In this document: piece by piece, positions 20,615 through 30,522 of the stretch
Layout: each line of letters begins with the position of its first letter
How positions within the stretch are numbered: the first letter of the stretch is position 1
Position numbers and translations under genes: made by a program
Notes under the pieces: model-generated
Database searches by the model: none
Seen by the model: the letters and a program-made list of their open reading frames with translations, nothing else
What the model was told of the DNA's origin: nothing
From: an uncultured Alphaproteobacteria bacterium
GTDB lineage: Bacteria > Pseudomonadota > Alphaproteobacteria > Micavibrionales > UBA1664
Direction of reading: 5' to 3'
DNA: 64,000 nt
Assembly (NCBI GenBank): GCA_943789475.1
Contig: CALSUG010000006.1
Span: 124,001-188,000 of the forward strand

Positions 20615-21322
20615 ATGGAACACAATTATACAAAAGCACCCCGACTGTTTTTAAACACGCCTTTATCAATCGGCACGGATACACATCTCGACAAAGATCA
20701 ATCGCATTATCTCCTCAACGTCATGCGAAAAGATGACAATGACATGGTTCGTGTGTTTAATGGAAAAGATGGTGAATTTATTGGTATCATTCAAAAACAA
20801 TCCAAAAAATTGTGTACCCTAACCAACCTCGAACAATTAAAACAACAACCAGATAACAAAAGTGAAATACATCTTTTTTTCGTCCCCATCAAAAAAGATC
20901 GCATGGGATTTATGATTGAAAAGGCCGTTGAGTTAGGCGCAACGCACCTACACCCCATAATAACTGATCGCACTCAGCACGGAAAAATAAATACTAATAA
21001 AATTGAAAAACAAATTATAGAGGCGGCAGAACAGTGCGAACGTTTGGACACCCCACACCTATCCCCCATACAAAAATTCACAAACACTATTTTCCCTAAA
21101 CAAACCTATGTTGGATTGGAACGCGATAACGCTCCCCTATTTCACGCTCAACACACAGATAAAATTTCCATTCTCATTGGACCAGAAGGTGGATGGTCAG
21201 ACAAAGAAAAGCGACACATCAATGCCGCCCCTGAATTCACCCCTGTATCATTGGGGGATAATATTTTGCGCGCTGAAACGGCCGCGTTATTTATGCTGTC
21301 ACGAATTGATATACCAACATAA
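20615..21322 (+). CDS. rsmE: 16S rRNA (uracil1498-N3)-methyltransferase
   Basis: A ~235-residue SPOUT-class methyltransferase: N-terminal PUA-like part (APRLFLNTPL, DQSHYLLNVMRKDDNDMVRVFNG) and the trefoil-knot region with KKDRMGFMIEKAVELGATHL, LIGPEGGWSDKEK and SLGDNILRAETAA. It methylates U1498 near the 30S decoding centre. The start is the ATG at 20615. The gene overlaps the convergent MAPEG gene by ~32 bp. Confidence 0.94.
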   Translation: MEHNYTKAPRLFLNTPLSIGTDTHLDKDQSHYLLNVMRKDDNDMVRVFNGKDGEFIGIIQKQSKKLCTLTNLEQLKQQPDNKSEIHLFFVPIKKDRMGFMIEKAVELGATHLHPIITDRTQHGKINTNKIEKQIIEAAEQCERLDTPHLSPIQKFTNTIFPKQTYVGLERDNAPLFHAQHTDKISILIGPEGGWSDKEKRHINAAPEFTPVSLGDNILRAETAALFMLSRIDIPT

Positions 21323-21686
21323 AGGACGACACCAAAATCGCCAATAGCGTCAAGATCATACCCGCGGTACGAAACTTCATAAATTTATCACTCGCCATAC
21401 CAATCGCATGCAAAATACGTCCTACGACCAATGCACCACCGATACCATAGATATAGTTTGGCGCGGCACCAAAAATATCCGACACATTTAATTCACACAA
21501 AAACATCAACAACAATCCCAATGGAGCTGTTTCTACAAAATTAGCCTGACGGCGCATTGCACGAATTAGCTGTTCGTTACCACCATCACCAATACTTACC
21601 TTTGATTTTCCACGTTGCATACCAACCATCATTGTTAGAACCAAAAAGACAACTCCCAATATCCCCGCACATAATCCTGTAACCAT
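21291..21686 (-). CDS. MAPEG-family membrane protein
   Basis: A 131-residue protein with four hydrophobic segments. The block RAMRRQANFVETAPLGLLLM matches the conserved MAPEG loop (R-x2-N-x2-E), and GRILHAIGMA follows. Bacterial members are glutathione-binding or of unknown function. The 3' end overlaps rsmE on the other strand. It has its own 5' region of ~70 bp shared with the divergent TerD-like gene. Confidence 0.83.
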   Translation of the reverse strand: MVTGLCAGILGVVFLVLTMMVGMQRGKSKVSIGDGGNEQLIRAMRRQANFVETAPLGLLLMFLCELNVSDIFGAAPNYIYGIGGALVVGRILHAIGMASDKFMKFRTAGMILTLLAILVSSFMLVYQFVTA

Positions 21687-21758
21687 AACCTCAATCCTTC
21701 TATATTTGTTTTTCTACGCAATCATGATAGCGTATCTTGTAATATATAGGAGAAAAAC

Positions 21759-22499
21759 ATGGTTCGATCAAATCATTCTGGCGATTCACTATCCAGCGCA
21801 AGCAAAAGCACTGCTGATTTTTCAGGAAAAGGTGGCGTAGGCGCAGGCGGAATAAAGGAAAATAATGACGTCAGCCCACAAGACATGTTGGACAACAATG
21901 GTGAAAGTGGGCTGATTTCACCACCAGAAAACGGTTTTGACAACATTCACGTAGGATTGGCATGGAACAACGTTATTGTCGAAAAATCTTCTGGATTTAT
22001 GGGGTTAATCAAAAAATCCACAAAACAAGGTGTTGACCTTGACCTTGGTTGTTTTTTCGAACTTCAAAACGGCACACGTGGCGTTTTACAACCCTTTGGT
22101 GACCTTTACGGATCACTGGGAAACATCCCCTACATCCACCATTGTGGTGACGAACGTACGGGCGATGCCGATGGTGATGATGAATATTTAACAATCAATG
22201 GTGCCAAATGGCCCGAAATAAAACGTATCATGTTTTATACCTATATCTATAAAGGTGGTAATGATTGGTCACAAATTCGTCCCGATTTGAACATTGATTT
22301 TAAAAATGGTGACACCCCCATTCATATTAACTCCAGCCTTAAAACAGAAGACCACACCATTTGCGCATTAGCATCCATAAAAAATGTGAATAATGGTATT
22401 CAGGTTGTAACGCACGGCGAATATTTCATGTCACAAGCGGCGATGGATCGCGCATTTGGCTTTGGACTTGAATGGGATAATGATGGCGGTAAAGATTAA
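21759..22499 (+). CDS. TerD-like stress / tellurium-resistance protein
   Basis: The 246-residue protein has a low-complexity G/S-rich N-terminus (~60 residues) and a TerD fold: HVGLAWN, GVDLDLGCFFEL, the calcium-binding DERTGDADGDDEYLTIN block, and IKRIMFYTYIYKGGNDW. TerD domains bind Ca2+ and appear in stress and phage-related operons. No other ter genes are near. It is followed 12 bp later by rodA, so co-transcription is possible. Confidence 0.85.
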   Translation: MVRSNHSGDSLSSASKSTADFSGKGGVGAGGIKENNDVSPQDMLDNNGESGLISPPENGFDNIHVGLAWNNVIVEKSSGFMGLIKKSTKQGVDLDLGCFFELQNGTRGVLQPFGDLYGSLGNIPYIHHCGDERTGDADGDDEYLTINGAKWPEIKRIMFYTYIYKGGNDWSQIRPDLNIDFKNGDTPIHINSSLKTEDHTICALASIKNVNNGIQVVTHGEYFMSQAAMDRAFGFGLEWDNDGGKD

Positions 22500-22511
22500 C
22501 CACTTCCTACC

Positions 22512-23657
22512 ATGATTAATTTTTCCTCCACCGCCTCATCCAACCTCACAATATGGGGCAAGGTAAAATCATTACCTTATATTTTGATTTTGCTCATCAT
22601 AACGGTTGCTGGATTGGGCGGAATAGCCCTCTATTCCGCCGCAGGTGGTGAATTTTATCATTGGGCCGACAAACATTTTTTACGATTTTCGTTTTTATTC
22701 ACAGGCATGATTATCATCGCCGTTATTCATCTAAAATATTGGTACTGGTTATCATACCCCTTATGGCTTGTCGGTTTCACACTTCTCCTTATCGTGGAAC
22801 TCATGGGACAAGTTGGTATGGGGGCACAACGATGGATTAACCTTGGTTTCATGAATTTACAACCATCCGAGTTAATGAAAATCGCCGTTATCATGTCATT
22901 GGCGCGATATTATCACGACATAGGAATAAGAGGTGCGCGAAAATATAAAAACCTGATGTGGCCAGCCATTATCATGGGATTACCCATGGCATTGGTTATG
23001 TTACAACCCGATTTGGGAACGGCATTAATGATCGGTATGGGGGGCATCTCCGTCTTATTCTTGGCCGGTGTCCCTGCCAGATTATTCATCGTTGGTATTA
23101 TCGCCCTATCTGCCATCATTCCCCTGTCATACCAATATGTTTTAAAAGATTATCAGCGTGCGCGTGTCGATACGTTTCTCGATCCATCACGTGACCCCAT
23201 GGGGGCAGGATACCATGTCACACAGTCTAAGATTGCTATCGGATCTGGTGGTGTAAACGGAAAAGGTTTCCTTGAAGGCACACAATCACGTCTTAATTTT
23301 TTACCTGAAAAACATACAGATTTCATCTTCACACTATGGACAGAAGAGCACGGTTTTACAGGTGGCCTATTCATTATCGGACTATATATCGCCACCTTTG
23401 TTTTTGGATTTATTTATGCGTTTCAGGCCAAGCATGTCTTTTCACGATTACTCATACTCGGTCTGTGTATCAACCTATCTTTATACGTGATGATTAACAC
23501 GGGTATGGTGATGGGTGTTTTACCCGTTGTTGGTGTTCCGCTACCCCTTGTATCCTATGGTGGATCGGCGATGTTGGCCGCATTAATTTGTTATGGGCTT
23601 ATAATTTCGGCGCGGGTTCATCACGGACAACCGATTCCGAAAGGTGAGGATTTTTAG
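22512..23657 (+). CDS. rodA: RodA, SEDS-family peptidoglycan glycosyltransferase
   Basis: A 381-residue polytopic protein with ~10 membrane segments. It has MGAQRWINLG, QPSELMKIA, QPDLGTAL, FLPEKHTDFIFTLW (SEDS signature with acidic residue) and GVPLPLVSYGGSAML. It polymerises lipid II during cell elongation together with a class B PBP, so the organism is probably rod-shaped. No mrdA (PBP2) is adjacent in the window. The 3' end overlaps the convergent orphan gene by 59 bp. Confidence 0.96.
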   Translation: MINFSSTASSNLTIWGKVKSLPYILILLIITVAGLGGIALYSAAGGEFYHWADKHFLRFSFLFTGMIIIAVIHLKYWYWLSYPLWLVGFTLLLIVELMGQVGMGAQRWINLGFMNLQPSELMKIAVIMSLARYYHDIGIRGARKYKNLMWPAIIMGLPMALVMLQPDLGTALMIGMGGISVLFLAGVPARLFIVGIIALSAIIPLSYQYVLKDYQRARVDTFLDPSRDPMGAGYHVTQSKIAIGSGGVNGKGFLEGTQSRLNFLPEKHTDFIFTLWTEEHGFTGGLFIIGLYIATFVFGFIYAFQAKHVFSRLLILGLCINLSLYVMINTGMVMGVLPVVGVPLPLVSYGGSAMLAALICYGLIISARVHHGQPIPKGEDF

Positions 23658-25359
23658 TTTTCTGCTTACCAGTAGCACTTATTTCAAATTGACTTCGCAC
23701 TTTCACAAGTTTTTTAATTGCTTTTGCCGCGGCCTTTGCAGGCAACATATTCTCTAACTCTTCATCCGAACTTAGTGGTTCATTTTCATTATTAGCCAAA
23801 GGCGGTGACATATAATCCGCGTGAACAAATTCTGGCATATCACGCACTTCATACCTTAAATATTCATCACGATCATTATCACGAACAATCGATGTTACCT
23901 GATGATAATCAAATGAAAAAACATGTCCTTGCCTATCATGAATATGTTTTACACCATCACCATCAATGAGTTGAAGCGCCAGATCACCCGTTTGTGTATT
24001 GCGAACCTGTGAAATCAAGCTCGCTCCGCGATGACAGTCGGCATAACATCGTTGTATCAATTCCCATTGCTTTTCATGTTTATCCGTGTGCAGAGGCAAA
24101 TCATTAACAACACCAAATGCGTCATTAACATCCCCATAAGGAACAAGCATCATATCCTTAAAAAATAATTCAGGCATCTTACATGACCGTAACGTATCAA
24201 ATATAAATTTTGTATCCGTTGTGAAATCAGATTTATAATCATACAGACGCGTATAGTGGTTTAACTTTGTTCGATTAAGCGCTCTACTAATTCCCTTACT
24301 GATAGTGTTCATTCCACGACCAAGAGCATTCGATCCCAAAAATAATCCCGTTATACCAGCTCTTGTAAAAACAGATGCGAAACCTATTGTTTTTGCCGCT
24401 GACAACATTGCAATACCAACCCCAATCAAGGGAGACGCAATCGCCGCACCAGCAAGCCCCAAAACAAACGCAGTATAATTAATGCGAGCAACCAAATGTG
24501 CCAAAGGTTGCGTTCCACTTTGCAATCCGCTTTTGACCTTATTCAAAATCCCTTTATAATTACGATTGGGATTAAAATGGCTCATCAAATCCGCCGCCGC
24601 AACATTCGCCGTTTCCCGCATCACCTGATTTAATTCAGATTTAGGAATAGATTTCGGGTGTAACCTTCACAGATAGGGCTAATAATGTATTTTTATATAC
24701 AGCGCTATCCAACATATCATCATTAATGAAAAATCCATCATCACCTAGATGATTAACATACTGATAAATTGTATAGTGATCTGATTTTTTTTTTATCCTT
24801 TATCGCAAACACCACACAACTTTCCGATCGAATAAGGCGATCACTTTCTTGAATAAATGTTTCATGCGTTTGAATATCTTTTGCGCAACCTTGTATGATC
24901 ATCCTGTATACGTTCCGCCATTTTATCATATGACATTTCACCATTGGCAAAATGGTCATCTTTACGATGAAACGATAAAACATCAATATCTGCAAAATTC
25001 GTAGTGTCACCAGACAATACCGATTCCAAACTTTCAGGATGCTCAGAAAATAAAATACTAACCCCTTTATGAGATCGATAGACACCCTTGTGTGGAATGG
25101 GTAATGTTTTTTCAACGATTGCATAGGCGCCATATGATGTATCAATCCAGCCAAGTGTTTCTTGTAGTCCATGACGTTCAATAATTTTAGGAAAAATACG
25201 AGGTGTCTCTAAGTTGGCGTCTTTTGCGCTACTCAACTTCAATCGCATATCCATCACATTTTTGTGATTGTTATCACGATTTGCAATCGGAACAGCACAT
25301 AATAAGCTTTTAAAGCTTCGCCAATAATCCAGTCGTGTTGATTGATTTAAATTTTCCAC
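23599..25359 (-). pseudogene. Large orphan membrane protein broken by three small frameshifts
   Basis: Three minus-strand frames join into one protein of ~570 residues. From the ATG at 25359 the frame runs to ~24880 (AERIQDDHTRLRK), where one A of an AAAA run is in excess. It continues with DIQTHETFIQESDR to a 10-A tract at 24785-24794. After it the third frame gives SDHYTIYQYVNHLGDDGFFI to KVTP at ~24655. A one-base change in a CCC run leads to PKSIPKSELNQVMRETAN and the remaining 340 residues, ending at 23599. The middle carries hydrophobic segments (YTAFVLGLAGAAIASPLIGV and another). No domain recognised. Each joint is at a homopolymer. Confidence 0.6.
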
Positions 25360-25442
25360 GTGCCATAATATAAAATTTATAAAAATATGTCAATATCTAT
25401 TTTCTTTACTTTGCCGTATTTAACCCTTATGGTGCGCGGGTT

Positions 25443-26570
25443 ATGAGTGATAGTTCAATTGAAAAACACGCGCGGGTTTTTGCCGCACCAAAAACAGACA
25501 GCGAAGGCCGCCAGAACCTTATTGGACTGTCCAAAGACGAACTCATCTCCCTATTACAAGAATACCAAGTGCCCGGATTTCGCGCAAAACAGGTATGGCA
25601 TTGGATTTACCAACGTGGTGTAAAATCATTTGATGAGATGGGGAACATTCCAAAAGATATGAAAGCGTTCATGAATGATCGTTTTTCCATTGGTCGCCCA
25701 TCCGTTGAAACAGAACAAAAATCAAAAGACGGTACCATCAAATGGTTGCTCAAACTGGATGATGGACAATTGGTTGAAACCGTTTTTATTCCCGAAAAAA
25801 CACGCGGAACATTATGTATCTCATCACAAATTGGATGCACCCTGACATGTAAATTTTGCCATACAGGGACACAACCGCTTGTCCGCAATCTTGGCCCACA
25901 TGAATTACTACAACAAATCATGCATGCACGTGATGTTCTAAACGAATGGCCATCAACTGCTGCAAAAGAAGGCGGGCGCGATTTCACCAATATCGTCCTT
26001 ATGGGCATGGGTGAACCATTATACAATTACGAAAACGTCGCCAAGGCGATGAAAATTTGTATGGATGATGATGGATTATGCATTTCAAAACGTCGCATTA
26101 CACTATCAACGTCTGGCCTTGTCCCATTGATTACACGGTGCGGTGAAGAATTAAATGTTAATTTGGCAATATCATTACACGCGGTGAATGACGAATTGCG
26201 ATCCGACATCATGCCGATTAACAAGAAATATCCATTAAAAGAATTGATGCAGGCGTGTCGTGATTATCCATTGGATAAAAAACGCCGCATTACATTCGAA
26301 TATGTGATGTTAAAAGATATTAATGACCGTGATGAAGACGCGCATCAACTGGTAAAACTCATCGGTGATATTCCTGCAAAAATAAACCTCATCCCATTCA
26401 ACGAATGGCCTGGAAGTGAGTTTGCGTGTTCAGACCGAAGTCGCATCGAAAAATTTTCAAAAATACTTCGGGATAAGGGGATGGATGCCCCTATACGAAA
26501 AACACGAGGTGATGATATTCTTGCCGCCTGTGGTCAGTTAAAATCAGCAAGCAAGCGTTACAAAAAATAA
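25443..26570 (+). CDS. rlmN: Dual-specificity RNA methyltransferase RlmN
   Basis: A 375-residue radical-SAM enzyme. The cluster motif is CTLTCKFC (Cys-x3-Cys-x2-Cys), followed by the GMGEPL motif and a C-terminal catalytic region with Cys in DILAACGQL. It methylates C2 of A2503 in 23S rRNA and A37 in some tRNAs. The start at 25443 gives a short N-terminal extension before GLSKDEL. It is followed after ~16 bp by the M23 peptidase gene on the same strand. Confidence 0.97.
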   Translation: MSDSSIEKHARVFAAPKTDSEGRQNLIGLSKDELISLLQEYQVPGFRAKQVWHWIYQRGVKSFDEMGNIPKDMKAFMNDRFSIGRPSVETEQKSKDGTIKWLLKLDDGQLVETVFIPEKTRGTLCISSQIGCTLTCKFCHTGTQPLVRNLGPHELLQQIMHARDVLNEWPSTAAKEGGRDFTNIVLMGMGEPLYNYENVAKAMKICMDDDGLCISKRRITLSTSGLVPLITRCGEELNVNLAISLHAVNDELRSDIMPINKKYPLKELMQACRDYPLDKKRRITFEYVMLKDINDRDEDAHQLVKLIGDIPAKINLIPFNEWPGSEFACSDRSRIEKFSKILRDKGMDAPIRKTRGDDILAACGQLKSASKRYKK

Positions 26571-26586
26571 TAATCATAAAACTTTT

Positions 26587-27987
26587 ATGCTAAACAATTT
26601 CAAAATAAAACACCGTCACCTCCTCACGACTACTGGTAACATACGTATTAAATATGTTGTCGTTTTGGCGTTCACTCTTGTCTTTTTTTTATGGTGGAGC
26701 ATATCGGGTGATGGCACGCAAAATACTACCTCTCCTTCACCAATTCAAATAACCACAGAAAAAACAGATGAGGCGATTACCAATACACAGACACGCCTCA
26801 CAATTACCGAAAACAATTACGACCCCGAAATGGCAGGCAATAGCATTACACCATTCCTAACACGTATGGGAAACCGTCCATATTTCAACAAACCATACGA
26901 ATGGACAAAAACAATTACAGTCAAAAGCGGTGATGTTCTTGGCCTTCTTATGGAAGAAACAGGTTTGAGCGGTGACGATTATGTTGGCGCAACACGCGCA
27001 ATAAAAAAAGAAGTCGATCCACAAGACATTCGCCCTGGGCACAAAATTGTTATTTCAAATGAACGATTAGGAAACACGGATACTATCAAAGATATATCCT
27101 ATGTTTTTGATAGCTTAACATCCGTTCAAGTAACCCCATCGAGTGATACATGGGTTGCGGAAAAGAAAACACGTCCCCTAACTATAAAAACACACGCGGC
27201 ACGTGTCAGCATTGAAAATTCAATATTCGGCAGTTTAGGCAAGGCGGATGTTCCCGATGGAATCATTAATCGTATGATCACGGCCTATTCATGGACGGTG
27301 GATTTTCAACGTGATATTTGGGGCGGTGAAAAAGTTGAAGTTTTGTATGAAACAAAAGAAACCGATGATGGTGAATATGTCCGGTCCAACAAATTGCTTT
27401 ATGCCAATCTTAAACTCCGTAACAAGGAAATGCCTATTTACCTGTTTGAAAAAGAAAAAGGATATTTCAATTATTTCGAACCTGATGGGCAATCAATTCG
27501 CCGCGCATTAATGCGAACCCCTGTCGATGGAGCGCGCCTATCATCGGGATATGGAAGCCGCCGTCACCCAGTACTAGGATACAAAAAAATGCATAAAGGT
27601 TTGGATTTTGCAGCACCAACAGGCACACCCGTTTATGCCGCAGGTGATGGAACAATCTTGCGCGCAAACAGATTTAGCTCCTTTGGTAATTACGTTAAAA
27701 TCCGCCACAATGATACATATACTACGGCTTATGCTCACCTGAATAAATTTGCAAAAGGTATCCGTAAAGGTACCCGTGTAAAGCAAGGACAGGTTATTGC
27801 CTATGTCGGAACAACAGGCCGCTCAACCGGCCCTCACCTCCATTATGAAGTTCATAAAAACGGTCGTCACGTCAATCCACATTCCGTCGATTTACCACTA
27901 GGTGACAAATTAAAAGGTTCAAAATTAACTAAATTTAAGGCTGTTGTAAAAAAACGATATCAAGAATTTCTTGATCTTTTAAAATAA
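26587..27987 (+). CDS. M23 peptidase with membrane anchor
   Basis: A 466-residue envelope protein. It has an N-terminal signal anchor (IKYVVVLAFTLVFFLWWS), a LysM-like/OapA-type region (TITVKSGDVLGLLMEETGLSGDD), a middle Csd3-like domain, and a C-terminal lysostaphin-type LytM domain with MHKGLDFAAPTGTPVYA and GPHLHYEV supplying zinc ligands. It likely cuts peptide cross-links in peptidoglycan. Metal ligands are intact. The end overlaps the convergent SURF1 gene by 28 bp. Confidence 0.92.
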   Translation: MLNNFKIKHRHLLTTTGNIRIKYVVVLAFTLVFFLWWSISGDGTQNTTSPSPIQITTEKTDEAITNTQTRLTITENNYDPEMAGNSITPFLTRMGNRPYFNKPYEWTKTITVKSGDVLGLLMEETGLSGDDYVGATRAIKKEVDPQDIRPGHKIVISNERLGNTDTIKDISYVFDSLTSVQVTPSSDTWVAEKKTRPLTIKTHAARVSIENSIFGSLGKADVPDGIINRMITAYSWTVDFQRDIWGGEKVEVLYETKETDDGEYVRSNKLLYANLKLRNKEMPIYLFEKEKGYFNYFEPDGQSIRRALMRTPVDGARLSSGYGSRRHPVLGYKKMHKGLDFAAPTGTPVYAAGDGTILRANRFSSFGNYVKIRHNDTYTTAYAHLNKFAKGIRKGTRVKQGQVIAYVGTTGRSTGPHLHYEVHKNGRHVNPHSVDLPLGDKLKGSKLTKFKAVVKKRYQEFLDLLK

Positions 27988-28643
27988 ACTAGCAAGGCCA
28001 TAATCACCCAGACACCGGACATCAAAAACCAAAATAACATATATTGCATATGTTTGTTACGTGGTTTGGGTAAACCATCAAATGCAATCATATTTCCAGT
28101 ATTAGATGTCAGGTATAGAACCTGAGGATGAACATTTTTTAATTTAAAATTTTTCTCAATATCTTTGATATTGATTGTGTACCACAAATTATTTTCTGGG
28201 CTGTTTTGGGGGGTAAAGGCTCCTGCCTGATCTGGGATGCGTAAATACCCTATAGCACGCATAGGATAGAGATCATCAAACGCCACTTCCTCACCATTTT
28301 TTATCCACCCATAATTAATTAAAACAACAATACCATCATCCGTTTTTAACTTACCAATCACATGATGGCCAACTTCACCATCATATGTTCTGGGACTGAT
28401 TTTAAACAGGTATGAATCACCGTGTTGTGCATCAATATATCCACGTTGGAATGGTGTATTATCAGACAAATCCAATTGCACATTCATTGGATCAATATTT
28501 TCTTGGATATCAATTTTTTCAATAATATCTGTTTTCCATTTCAGACGATCAAGCTGCCAAAAACCAAGAGAAACAAGTGTGTAAAAACCACCGATTAAAA
28601 ATATTATTGTAAGGATGCGTTTAAACACCGTGTGTTTCACCAC
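27960..28643 (-). CDS. SURF1-family cytochrome oxidase assembly factor
   Basis: A ~227-residue protein with an N-terminal membrane segment including GFWQLDRLKWK (SURF1 GxWQxxR motif) and a C-terminal one (MLFWFLMSGVWVIMALLVYF). Between them is the periplasmic region with RTYDGEVGHHVIG and VLINYGWI. SURF1 helps insert haem a into subunit I of the aa3 oxidase. It starts with GTG and overlaps the DUF983 gene by 23 bp, so it belongs to the cox11-coxC transcript. Confidence 0.9.
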   Translation of the reverse strand: MVKHTVFKRILTIIFLIGGFYTLVSLGFWQLDRLKWKTDIIEKIDIQENIDPMNVQLDLSDNTPFQRGYIDAQHGDSYLFKISPRTYDGEVGHHVIGKLKTDDGIVVLINYGWIKNGEEVAFDDLYPMRAIGYLRIPDQAGAFTPQNSPENNLWYTINIKDIEKNFKLKNVHPQVLYLTSNTGNMIAFDGLPKPRNKHMQYMLFWFLMSGVWVIMALLVYFKRSRNS

Positions 28644-28980
28644 GATGTTTGTAATTCAATGCCATTACATAGGCCTTTAACGGTTGCATCATGATGATAC
28701 AGCATCCAATCGCGGCAAATGTCCATATGATTGCATGCGCCCATAATGGTACAACAAACATATTATCCAATATCAATGCCATCGGCGTGAGAAGGAAACC
28801 AAGAATAAATGTCAAAAATACCGCGGGGCCATCGCCACTGTCCTGATTACGAACATTCAACCCACATGATGCACATTCGGTAATAACATCCAATGTCAAT
28901 TTATGGGGAAAAACATTTGGCGTTCCACATTTGGGACAACCGCATTTCATCGATTGTTTAATAATTTTAGTATCAATCAT
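28621..28980 (-). CDS. DUF983 membrane protein
   Basis: A 119-residue protein with two zinc-ribbon-like CxxC pairs (CPKCG and CASCG) near the N-terminus and two hydrophobic segments after (FLTFILGFLLTPMALIL, AIIWTFAAIGCCIIMM). DUF983 proteins occur next to coxC and SURF1 genes in Alphaproteobacteria, and the same context is seen here. Function is not established; a part in oxidase assembly is inferred from position. Confidence 0.86.
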   Translation of the reverse strand: MIDTKIIKQSMKCGCPKCGTPNVFPHKLTLDVITECASCGLNVRNQDSGDGPAVFLTFILGFLLTPMALILDNMFVVPLWAHAIIWTFAAIGCCIIMMQPLKAYVMALNYKHRGETHGV

Positions 28981-28986
28981 GAGCGA

Positions 28987-29805
28987 TTAATGCGCGATGG
29001 CATCGCCAGCACCCCAGAAATAAACGGCAACGAATAAGAACAACCACACGACATCAACAAAATGCCAATACCACGCCGCGGCCTCAAATCCAAAATGGCT
29101 ATCCTTTGTAAAATGATCTGCTTTCGCACGTTTCCAACACACACCTAAGAAAATTGTTCCAACTAAAACGTGGAAACCATGAAACCCTGTCGCCATATAA
29201 AATGTTGACGGGAAAATACCATCTTTAAATCCAAATAATAGATGAGTGTATTCATACACTTGAAAACACAAGAACACGAAACCAAGTGCAGTTGTTAACC
29301 CCAACGCCTTTACAAAACCATCCTTATCGCTATTCAAAATCGCCGCATGCGCCCATGTCACCGTACAACCCGACAACAACAAAATCATTGTCATGAGCAA
29401 TGGGAGACCCAGTGGATCAACCGTTACAATGCCTTCTGGAGGCCATATACCACCAACTGGAAATAACGATGCATTAAAGAATGCCCAGAAAAATGCCACG
29501 AAAAACATCAGTTCGGATGCAATAAACAACATCATTCCAAAACGGAAACCAATTTTGGCAACCGCACTATGTGCCTTTTCAACGACCGCTTCAAAAACAA
29601 CATCACGCCACCAAAAAAACATACATGCCAATACGGCCATAAACCCAAGGATCAATAATGCGGATCCTTTATCATGCATAAAAAACACACCGCCCACGGC
29701 CATTAATCCCGCGGCAAATGCCGATAACATTGGCCATATACTTGGGTTAACCATATGATATGGATGTGGTTTGCCGGTGGTACCGTATTCAATTTTTTCT
29801 GACAT
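28987..29805 (-). CDS. coxC: Cytochrome c oxidase subunit III
   Basis: The 272-residue protein begins with HPYHMVNPSIWP and has seven hydrophobic segments. Conserved parts include RFGMMLFIASELMFFVAFFW (with the Glu of subunit III), GFHGFHVLVGT and AAWYWHFVDVVWLFLF. It is a core subunit of aa3-type oxidase in the inner membrane. Subunits I and II are not in the window. It is followed by DUF983 and SURF1 and preceded by cox11. Confidence 0.97.
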   Translation of the reverse strand: MSEKIEYGTTGKPHPYHMVNPSIWPMLSAFAAGLMAVGGVFFMHDKGSALLILGFMAVLACMFFWWRDVVFEAVVEKAHSAVAKIGFRFGMMLFIASELMFFVAFFWAFFNASLFPVGGIWPPEGIVTVDPLGLPLLMTMILLLSGCTVTWAHAAILNSDKDGFVKALGLTTALGFVFLCFQVYEYTHLLFGFKDGIFPSTFYMATGFHGFHVLVGTIFLGVCWKRAKADHFTKDSHFGFEAAAWYWHFVDVVWLFLFVAVYFWGAGDAIAH

Positions 29806-29825
29806 GATATATTCCCTAGAAATTA

Positions 29826-30416
29826 CTAATCGTCGCTATTGTAAAAGTTTTCCATCGCTTCGTCTAGTTCCGATGAATCAGCCTGAAAAAAATTATATGA
29901 CAGCGTGATTGTCGTCACATCTTCCATATCTGGATCATCGGCAATGGAGGGATCAATATAAAATACAACAGGCATATTCATTTCCTCACCTGACTTAAGA
30001 ATTTGATAATCAAAACAAAAACATTGCGTCTTGTGAAAATATTTTCCCGCCTTTAATGGCGTAATATTATACACGGCCGTCCCTGCCACAGGTTTAGGCC
30101 CATTGTTTTTCGCAACAAAATTAATCAACGCATCCTGTCCAACATGCAATGATATGCGTGACATTTCCGCGTTAAAATCCCACGGCAATTTACGATTAAC
30201 ATCCGTTGTAAAATTTACCGTCATTTTACGATCTAGTATTTTATCAGGCAGTGATGTCGATAATTGTGTCGTTCCACCAATTCCCGTCACACGACAAAAC
30301 AAATTATATAATGGCACAGATGCAAACGCCAAACACACCATGATAAATACAATACCAAACACCATCATTAAAGTTCTCGTGTTTTTTATCGTGTGTTTGT
30401 TTATCCATATAATCAA
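29826..30416 (-). CDS. ctaG: Cox11/CtaG copper chaperone for cytochrome oxidase
   Basis: A 196-residue protein with one N-terminal membrane anchor (TLMMVFGIVFIMVCLAFASVP), then YNLFCRVTGIGGTT, the copper-binding CFCF motif (FHKTQCFCFDYQ) and the MPVVFYIDPS block. It delivers copper to the CuB site of subunit I. The copper cysteines are intact. It heads the four-gene set running to SURF1. The fadD-like gene diverges from it across ~106 bp. Confidence 0.95.
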   Translation of the reverse strand: MIIWINKHTIKNTRTLMMVFGIVFIMVCLAFASVPLYNLFCRVTGIGGTTQLSTSLPDKILDRKMTVNFTTDVNRKLPWDFNAEMSRISLHVGQDALINFVAKNNGPKPVAGTAVYNITPLKAGKYFHKTQCFCFDYQILKSGEEMNMPVVFYIDPSIADDPDMEDVTTITLSYNFFQADSSELDEAMENFYNSDD

Positions 30417-30522
30417 AATAAAGTATTCCCTTCACTTATCAATCAATTATTAGGGATTTTGCGTTATTCTATCTCGTGATACCATAGGTGTATTCAAACA
30501 TCTTGATCGAGATACAAAAAAC

